Translations under genes and position numbers: made by a program | DNA from: M55B174 sp034716235 | GTDB taxonomy: Bacteria; Patescibacteriota; Minisyncoccia; CAIUEV01; JAHKAQ01 | Assembly: GCA_034716235.1 (NCBI GenBank) | Contig: JAYEHH010000001.1 | Location: 1-28,127, forward strand | Reading direction: 5' to 3' | DNA: 28,127 nt | Notes under the pieces: generated by a model | What the model was told of the DNA's origin: nothing | What the model saw: the letters and a program-made list of their open reading frames with translations, nothing else | The model's database searches: none | Shown: positions 24,153 through 28,127 of the stretch, in pieces | How positions within the stretch are numbered: the first letter of the stretch is position 1 | How the letters are laid out: each line of letters opens with the position of its first letter

Positions 24153-24674
24153 TTAAGCTGCATTTTTAACTATTTGGACATTAGATTCCTTAGTTTCGTT
24201 CTGCTTCTTAGCATCCTGCTTCTTTTTAATATCTTTAACATCTGTTTTCTTTGCAGGAGCGTTCTTTCCATTTTTCCCTTTTTTAGATTGAGCAAGATCT
24301 TTCTTAGAATCTTTTTCCTCAAAAGAATCTACTAACTCAACTAAAGCCATCGAAGCTCCATCGCTTTTCCGGAAAGATTTTCTGATAATCCTGACATATC
24401 CTCCTTTTCTCTTAAGGCAAATGGGAGCAATAACCCCAAAAAGCTCTTTGGAGGCTTGTTTAGAAAGCTTTTTATTCACCAATCTTATCCTAGCTGGACT
24501 ATTAATTTTAGCCTTAGTAATTAATTTCTCTGCAAAAGGTTTCACTTCTTTCGCCTTAGCTAAGGTAGTTGCTATTCTTTTATTAAGAAACAAAGAGGAA
24601 GCTAGCCCTGATAATAAAGCGTCGCGTTGAGTTTTCTCCCTGCTCAGTATTCTTCTCTTTTTAAAATGTCTCAT
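24153..24674 (-). CDS. rplQ: Ribosomal protein bL17 with Lys-rich tail
   Basis: bL17 sits near the tunnel exit of the large subunit. The start MRHFKKRRILSREKTQRDALL is the family N-terminus, and ASSLFLNKRIATTLAKAKEVKPFAEKLI and GGYVRIIRKSFRKSDGASMALVEL follow. The conserved core ends near residue 120; the remaining 53 residues are a low-complexity Lys/Asp tail not found in typical bL17. It follows rpoA by 23 nt, the usual order. Confidence 0.95.
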   Translation of the reverse strand: MRHFKKRRILSREKTQRDALLSGLASSLFLNKRIATTLAKAKEVKPFAEKLITKAKINSPARIRLVNKKLSKQASKELFGVIAPICLKRKGGYVRIIRKSFRKSDGASMALVELVDSFEEKDSKKDLAQSKKGKNGKNAPAKKTDVKDIKKKQDAKKQNETKESNVQIVKNAA

Positions 24675-24697
24675 TGCTTTAAAATTTGAGTCTCAAA

Positions 24698-25714
24698 TTA
24701 ACTCTTTAAAACTAAACCGTAAGTTCCAATGGCTTTCTTGATTTCTTTAATCCCTTTTTCTCCCATCCCCTCTAAATCATTCAATTCTTCCTCAGTCTTA
24801 TCTTTAATATCTACTAAAGTGTTTACTTTATTTTCCTTTAAAATACTAGTAATTCTTTTAGGGAGACTTAGTTCCGCAACTTCTAAATCCACATCTAATT
24901 GCTGGGAAGTGTCTTCAGTTTCAGCTACCCCCGTATTCATCTCTTTCTCCTTGGCTTTTAAAATTCTTTTTTCTTCCCGCCTGTCCCTCACGGCCAATTC
25001 ATTGTTTACCTCGGTTACTATTTCTAACTCATCAGCCTGGGCTAACACAGAAAATTGTCTAACTAAAATTTTAGCCGATTCTTTAAAGGCCTCTTCAGGC
25101 TCAATACTACCGTCAGTCTCAATCGTAAAGGTAACCTTATCAAAATCCGTTCTTTTGCCAACTCGCATATTTCTTACTTCGTAGTTTACTCTTTTTATAG
25201 GAGTAAATAGGGCATCAATAATAATTCCTCCAATTTCTTTTTCTTTATCTCCTCTTTCTTCTGCAGGAGAGTAACCAATGCCTTTTTCTACAATCATTTC
25301 TATCCCTAATTTAGCTTTAGGGTCAGTTAAGGTAGCGATTGGCGTCTCAGGATTTACAATTTCAATACTGGAAGGAGCTTTAATGTCTGAACCTTTGACT
25401 TTTTTGCTACCCTTGACTTGTAATTTTAATTTTATTGGTTCTTCCTTATGAGCTAGGAAGCGAAGACTTTTAATGTTCAAGATAACTTGAATCAGATTTT
25501 CTTTAACTCCTGGAATTGTAGTAAATTCATGGTCTACTCCCGTAAATCTAACTTGAGTTACTGCATAGCCTGGAAGACTTGAAAGCAGGGTTCTTCGTAA
25601 AGCGTTCCCTAAAGTATTTCCATAACCAGGATAACATCCTTTCACTACAAAAACGGCTTCGAATTTATCCCCTTTGATATAGCGTGGTTTTTGAGGTAAG
25701 GCAATTTTTTTCAT
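24698..25714 (-). CDS. rpoA: RNA polymerase subunit alpha
   Basis: Alpha nucleates polymerase assembly and, through its C-terminal domain, contacts promoter DNA and regulators. The NTD (about residues 1-230) has GYGNTLGNALRRTLLSSLPG with the conserved RRTLLSS dimer helix, GVDHEFTTIPGVKEN, and RVNYEVRNMRVGKRTDFDK. A Glu/Lys linker follows, then the helix-hairpin-helix CTD (about 272-338), with LPKRITSILKENKVNTLVDI and LNDLEGMGEKGIKEI. Full length. It lies 41 nt after rpsD, the classic alpha-operon order. No Shine-Dalgarno is seen. Confidence 0.97.
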   Translation of the reverse strand: MKKIALPQKPRYIKGDKFEAVFVVKGCYPGYGNTLGNALRRTLLSSLPGYAVTQVRFTGVDHEFTTIPGVKENLIQVILNIKSLRFLAHKEEPIKLKLQVKGSKKVKGSDIKAPSSIEIVNPETPIATLTDPKAKLGIEMIVEKGIGYSPAEERGDKEKEIGGIIIDALFTPIKRVNYEVRNMRVGKRTDFDKVTFTIETDGSIEPEEAFKESAKILVRQFSVLAQADELEIVTEVNNELAVRDRREEKRILKAKEKEMNTGVAETEDTSQQLDVDLEVAELSLPKRITSILKENKVNTLVDIKDKTEEELNDLEGMGEKGIKEIKKAIGTYGLVLKS

Positions 25715-25755
25715 GAGTGATTTTTATAAAAATAATTTATAATAAATAGGTTTGA

Positions 25756-26373
25756 TTATCTACTGTAATACTCTACAACCATCTGGACATTCCCACTTTC
25801 ACCAGTTTCTCTGCGACCGGGAACACCAATAATTTTAATAGCCTCTTCTTGATGATCAAAAAGAACCCAATCATTATTTGACTCCTTTTTGTTAATATTC
25901 TTAATTTTTTCTGTTATGTAAGCCTTTTTTGCTTTATTTTCCTTAATCTTTATTTCCTCTCCAACTTTGCATTCATAAGAAGGAATATTAACATTGCGCC
26001 CCGCAATTGAAAAAAAGCCATGGGTAATCATTTGTCTAGCTTGTTTTCTGGAATCAGCTAATTCTGAACGATAGACAATATTATCCATCCGCATCTCTAA
26101 TTTTTGTAGCAATAGTTCACCAATGTCTCCAGTTTTATCTCTTACCTTGCCAAAATAATTCTTTAATTGCTTTTCTTTAATACCATAACTACGCTTTATC
26201 CGTTGTTTTACGGCAAGTTGCATTCCATAATCGGAAACTCGCCTTACCATTTTTTTGCCGTGCTGACCTGGGGGATAATTCTTTTTTACCATAGCGCATT
26301 TAGGAAGAAGACATCTTTCTCCTTTCAAAAAAAGTTTTTCTCCTGCTCGACGACATTGTTTACAAGTTGACAT
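25756..26373 (-). CDS. rpsD: Ribosomal protein uS4 (zinc-binding C+ form)
   Basis: uS4 is a primary 16S rRNA binder and in many bacteria the autoregulator of the alpha operon. I place the start at the ATG 26371-26373 (205 aa), since the family N-terminus is STCKQCRRAGEKLFLKGERC; the longer frame up to 26472 overlaps rpsK and has no homology. Four Cys (residues 4, 7, 21 and 26) form the zinc site of the C+ type. RMDNIVYRSELADSRKQARQ is the S4 RNA-binding domain, followed by NVNIPSYECKVGEEI. It is 16 nt downstream of rpsK. Confidence 0.96.
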   Translation of the reverse strand: MSTCKQCRRAGEKLFLKGERCLLPKCAMVKKNYPPGQHGKKMVRRVSDYGMQLAVKQRIKRSYGIKEKQLKNYFGKVRDKTGDIGELLLQKLEMRMDNIVYRSELADSRKQARQMITHGFFSIAGRNVNIPSYECKVGEEIKIKENKAKKAYITEKIKNINKKESNNDWVLFDHQEEAIKIIGVPGRRETGESGNVQMVVEYYSR

Positions 26374-26389
26374 AAAAAATTGTATTAAA

Positions 26390-26869
26390 CTAAACTCTTC
26401 TCGGTTTCTTTGACCGACATCCATTATGAGGAACTGGGGTAGTGTCTTTAATGGAATTAATCTTAAGACCATTATTCCCTAAAGCTCTTACGGCCGCTTC
26501 TCTTCCTCCTCCAACCCCTCTAATAAAAACATCCACTTCTTTCAACCCAGTTTTTGCAGTTTCCTCCACTACCTTATTAGACACTAAAGTAGCTGCATAA
26601 GGAGTTGATTTTTTAGCTCCTCTAAAACCTAGAGATCCTGACGTAGCCCAACCCAATACAGCTCCATTCAAATCAGCAATAGTCACAATAGTATTATTAT
26701 AAGAGCATTTTATATAAGCCTGTCCTCGAACTACTCGACGACGTTTATCTTTTTTCTTAGAATAAGTGGAAGCTTCCACCACTTTTTTCTTTACTTTAGC
26801 GGTCTTAGTTTCAGTAACTTTGACATCGGATTTAGCTTCAGTTTTAATTTTCGAATCTTTTTTAGCCAT
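26390..26869 (-). CDS. rpsK: Ribosomal protein uS11 with basic N-terminal extension
   Basis: uS11 forms part of the 30S platform. The core contains GQAYIKCSYNNTIVTIADLNG, WATSGSLGFRGAKKSTPYAA, VDVFIRGVGGGREAAVRAL and the conserved end DTTPVPHNGCRSKKPRRV. The usual length is about 128 aa; here 159, because the first 45 residues are a Lys/Thr/Glu-rich low-complexity extension. It lies between rpsM and rpsD in the normal order. No Shine-Dalgarno site is visible. Confidence 0.96.
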   Translation of the reverse strand: MAKKDSKIKTEAKSDVKVTETKTAKVKKKVVEASTYSKKKDKRRRVVRGQAYIKCSYNNTIVTIADLNGAVLGWATSGSLGFRGAKKSTPYAATLVSNKVVEETAKTGLKEVDVFIRGVGGGREAAVRALGNNGLKINSIKDTTPVPHNGCRSKKPRRV

Positions 26870-26901
26870 AAATTATTAAGTTTATTGAAACAAATCTAGT
26901 T

Positions 26902-27288
26902 TTAAGTCTTTTCCACCGTTCTTTTCCCGGATCTCATAGTTTTTCGGACATTTCCTCTAACCGTTCGACTATTGGTCTTTGTTTGTTGACCTCTAACCGG
27001 TAGCCCTTTTATGTGACGAACCCCACGATAAGATCCTACATCTTTCAACCTCTTAATGTTTGTCATAACATCATGCCTTAATTCTCCTTCTATTCTATGC
27101 CTAGCTTCTATTTCTCTTTTGAGCTCATTGATTTGATCAGCAGTAAGCTTGCTAGCTTTTAGCTCTTTGTCAATATTTACTTCTTCCAGTATTTTATTAC
27201 TTAAAGGGCGACCTATACCATAAATATAAGTTAAAGAAATTTCTATTCTTTTGTTCTCGGGAATATTTACTCCGGCAATTCTGGGCAT
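26902..27288 (-). CDS. rpsM: Ribosomal protein uS13
   Basis: uS13 sits in the 30S head and touches the P-site tRNA and the 50S. The start MPRIAGVNIPENKRIEISLTY, YGIGRPLSNKILEE, and GSYRGVRHIKGLPVRGQQTKTNSRTVRG are all family landmarks, and the basic tail KTMRSGKRTVEKT is usual. At 128 aa it is a typical length. It follows rpmJ by 21 nt and precedes rpsK by 32 nt, the standard order. Confidence 0.97.
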   Translation of the reverse strand: MPRIAGVNIPENKRIEISLTYIYGIGRPLSNKILEEVNIDKELKASKLTADQINELKREIEARHRIEGELRHDVMTNIKRLKDVGSYRGVRHIKGLPVRGQQTKTNSRTVRGNVRKTMRSGKRTVEKT

Positions 27289-27309
27289 AAAATAAACTTA
27301 AACTTAATG

Positions 27310-27426
27310 TTAGCCTTGTCGCTGTTTGTGCTTAGGATTTTTCTTGCAAATAACATAAACATTTCGGCCCCGCCGAACTATTTTACAATCTTTGCATTTT
27401 TTCTTGATAGAAGTTTGAACTTTCAT
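27310..27426 (-). CDS. rpmJ: Ribosomal protein bL36
   Basis: A 38-aa frame too short for most gene callers encodes bL36, a zinc-binding large-subunit protein. MKVQTSIKKKCKDCKIVRRG and VYVICKKNPKHKQRQG are its hallmarks. The metal ligands are Cys 11, Cys 14, Cys 27 and His 33, the C+ form. The start is two bases after the infA stop and the next gene is rpsM, exactly the usual context. Confidence 0.96.
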   Translation of the reverse strand: MKVQTSIKKKCKDCKIVRRGRNVYVICKKNPKHKQRQG

Positions 27427-27428
27427 AA

Positions 27429-27641
27429 TTACAATCTCTGCTTAATTCTCCCTTTAGTTAAATCGTAAGGACTCATTTCAATCAAAACTTTATCGCCTGG
27501 TAGCAATTTAATGTAATGCACCCTCATTCTACCTGAAATATGGGTCAATATTTCATGCCCATTTTCCAGACGAACCTTAAAAGTTGTGTTGGGGAGAGCC
27601 TCAACGATTTCTCCCTCTAGTTTGATTAATTCTTTCTCCAT
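27429..27641 (-). CDS. infA: Translation initiation factor IF-1
   Basis: IF-1 is an OB-fold protein that blocks the ribosomal A site during initiation. The 70-aa product has EGEIVEALPNTTFKVRLENG, ILTHISGRMRVHYIKLLPGD and KVLIEMSPYDLTKGRIKQRL, matching the family along its whole length. It is the first gene of the operon. A foldable leader (27642-27740) and a promoter (27747-27776) lie upstream; no Shine-Dalgarno site precedes the ATG. Confidence 0.97.
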   Translation of the reverse strand: MEKELIKLEGEIVEALPNTTFKVRLENGHEILTHISGRMRVHYIKLLPGDKVLIEMSPYDLTKGRIKQRL

Positions 27642-27740
27642 AAATATAAAAAGAGGTGGTACTAATTATCAGGGGAACATCCTAACATACCTATTTTAAT
27701 CCGGCCTGACTATCTTCTAAAGACCCCTCTTTGGTTATTA
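27642..27740 (-). promoter_or_regulatory. Structured 5' leader of the infA operon
   Basis: In the minus-strand RNA, AAAGAGG (27726-27732) can pair with CCTCTTT (27650-27656), and inside it ATAGTCAGG (27705-27713) can pair with CCTGATAAT (27665-27673) with one mismatch. The outer stem ends in a short T run just before the ATG. Such a nested fold could be a ribosomal-protein binding site or attenuator. No known riboswitch or leader class is recognised. Confidence 0.4.
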
Positions 27741-27746
27741 ATAATG

Positions 27747-27776
27747 ATGTTAGCAGAAAACAGCTGATGATGTCAA
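27747..27776 (-). promoter_or_regulatory. Promoter of the infA-rpsI operon
   Basis: On the minus strand, a perfect TTGACA (27771-27776) is followed after 18 bases by TAACAT (27747-27752). The predicted start is near 27740, giving a leader of about 100 nt before infA. It is the only good promoter seen upstream of the nine-gene operon. Confidence 0.7.
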
Positions 27777-27789
27777 CACAGCGCGGGGA

Positions 27790-27820
27790 TTGACAAGAGA
27801 ATCAGTGGATAATTGATAAT
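27790..27820 (+). promoter_or_regulatory. Possible rightward promoter
   Basis: TTGACA (27790-27795) is followed after 19 bases by GATAAT (27815-27820). It points into the repeat region, and no gene follows within the window. It may serve a gene or RNA beyond the edge, or be chance. Confidence 0.3.
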
Positions 27821-27867
27821 ACCAGTCAGAGAGATAATCAGTCTTCGTTAAGATAATTCTCAATTTT

Positions 27868-28018
27868 TCACCCAGAGGGTGACCAGTTATTCCGTCTTTG
27901 CGAGCTTGTCGTTAGACAAGCGAAGCAATCCCCGAGAGACAAGTTCTGGGATTGCTTCGTCGCCCGCTTAGACTTGTGAAACTTATCAATGCGAAACGAG
28001 CAAGCTCCTCGCAAAGAC
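27868..28018. repeat. GTCTTTGCGAG palindromic repeat with adjacent element-1 hairpin
   Basis: Outer arms GTCTTTGCGAG (27894-27904) and CTCGCAAAGAC (28008-28018) are perfect. Inside are the hairpin CTTGTC-GTTA-GACAAG (27905-27920) and a perfect 12-bp pair CGAAGCAATCCC (27921-27932) and GGGATTGCTTCG (27948-27959). Just before it, TCACCC-AGA-GGGTGA (27868-27882) followed by CCAG resembles part of the 235-bp element. Similar 'TTTGCGAG...GAAGCAATCC' repeats are known in many bacterial genomes. Confidence 0.75.
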
Positions 28019-28040
28019 AGAAATTTTGCCAAAATGATTT

Positions 28041-28127
28041 TCCTAAATTTGCTCGGGATTCCCGCTTGCCTCGCCGTGTCACAAAACTGTAATGGGTACA
28101 TTAGTTAGCGAGCTTAGGCGGGCTGGA
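28041..28127 (+). mobile_element. Chimeric, partial third copy of the 235-bp element
   Basis: Bases 28041-28057 (CCTAAATTTGCTCGGGA) match the element in the orientation of copy 2, but from 28057 (GATTCCCGCTTGCCTCGCC) onward the sequence matches copy 1 in the opposite orientation and runs to the window edge. The switch occurs at the shared TCCCG string. About 100 bases of the middle are missing. Confidence 0.65.

Noticed and set aside
26374..26472. 33-residue N-terminal extension of uS4
   Set aside because: It overlaps rpsK, has no similarity to uS4, and the ATG at 26371-26373 gives the family's normal N-terminus.
27868..28101. 77-aa ORF on the minus strand
   Set aside because: It is read through palindromic repeats and ends in the same repeat-derived peptide seen at the glycosyltransferase C-terminus.

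Overview
The window is AT-rich bacterial chromosome using the standard code (TGA is read as a stop, e.g. at 14891-14893). It most resembles a candidate-phyla-radiation bacterium of the Patescibacteria, probably Parcubacteria-like. The reasons are a huge DUF4012 surface protein, a Cys-rich 'DG.xxG.E.GIDCGG.CP' envelope protein, a PEGA/beta-propeller protein, many small membrane proteins, ribosomal proteins with Lys-rich extensions, almost no Shine-Dalgarno sequences, and dispersed structured repeats. This placement is inference from gene content; no 16S or 23S gene is present.

Layout. 1-212: the end of a probable tRNA-Leu and a hairpin-bearing copy of its 3' end. 213-2301: a small membrane protein, then a minus-strand cluster read from 2301 down (32-aa peptide, PH-domain protein, FtsB/DivIC-like protein, SurA-like protein). 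2392-5878: lepA and murJ. 5912-13976: an envelope cluster on the minus strand, read from 13976 down (coiled-coil lytic transglycosylase, two GT4 glycosyltransferases, DUF4012 protein), interrupted by tRNA-Thr and by one of two inverted copies of a ~235-bp element. 14124-17296: bL25, a zinc ribbon protein, RodA and a membrane-anchored Cys-rich protein. 17304-19222: a nonamer tandem tract, a lone 5S rRNA with an upstream 39-aa ORF, a zinc-ribbon gene, two small genes with perfect Shine-Dalgarno sites, and tRNA-Ser with a hairpin-bearing duplicate of its 3' end. 19222-23112: manC (minus) divergent from ychF and a PEGA protein (plus). 23133-27641: a ribosomal/transcription operon read from 27641 down (infA, rpmJ, rpsM, rpsK, rpsD, rpoA, rplQ, rplM, rpsI) with a good promoter and a foldable leader. 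27777-28127: nested repeats only.

How the genes fit together. MurJ, RodA, FtsB-like protein and the transglycosylase serve peptidoglycan export, synthesis, division and remodelling. ManC and the GT4 enzymes point to mannose-containing surface glycans. DUF4012, PEGA, SurA-like and Cys-rich proteins are exported or membrane-anchored. The remainder is translation and transcription machinery.

The most unusual signal is a two-hairpin insert found in the same position, right after TTCG of the T-loop, in two different tRNA 3'-end duplicates (1-118 and 18920-18982). The first hairpin is identical in both; the second differs in sequence but keeps the same architecture. Around it sit three further repeat types (a 235-bp terminal-inverted-repeat element, a GTCTTTGCGAG palindrome, and 9-bp tandem tracts) that abut and interrupt one another.
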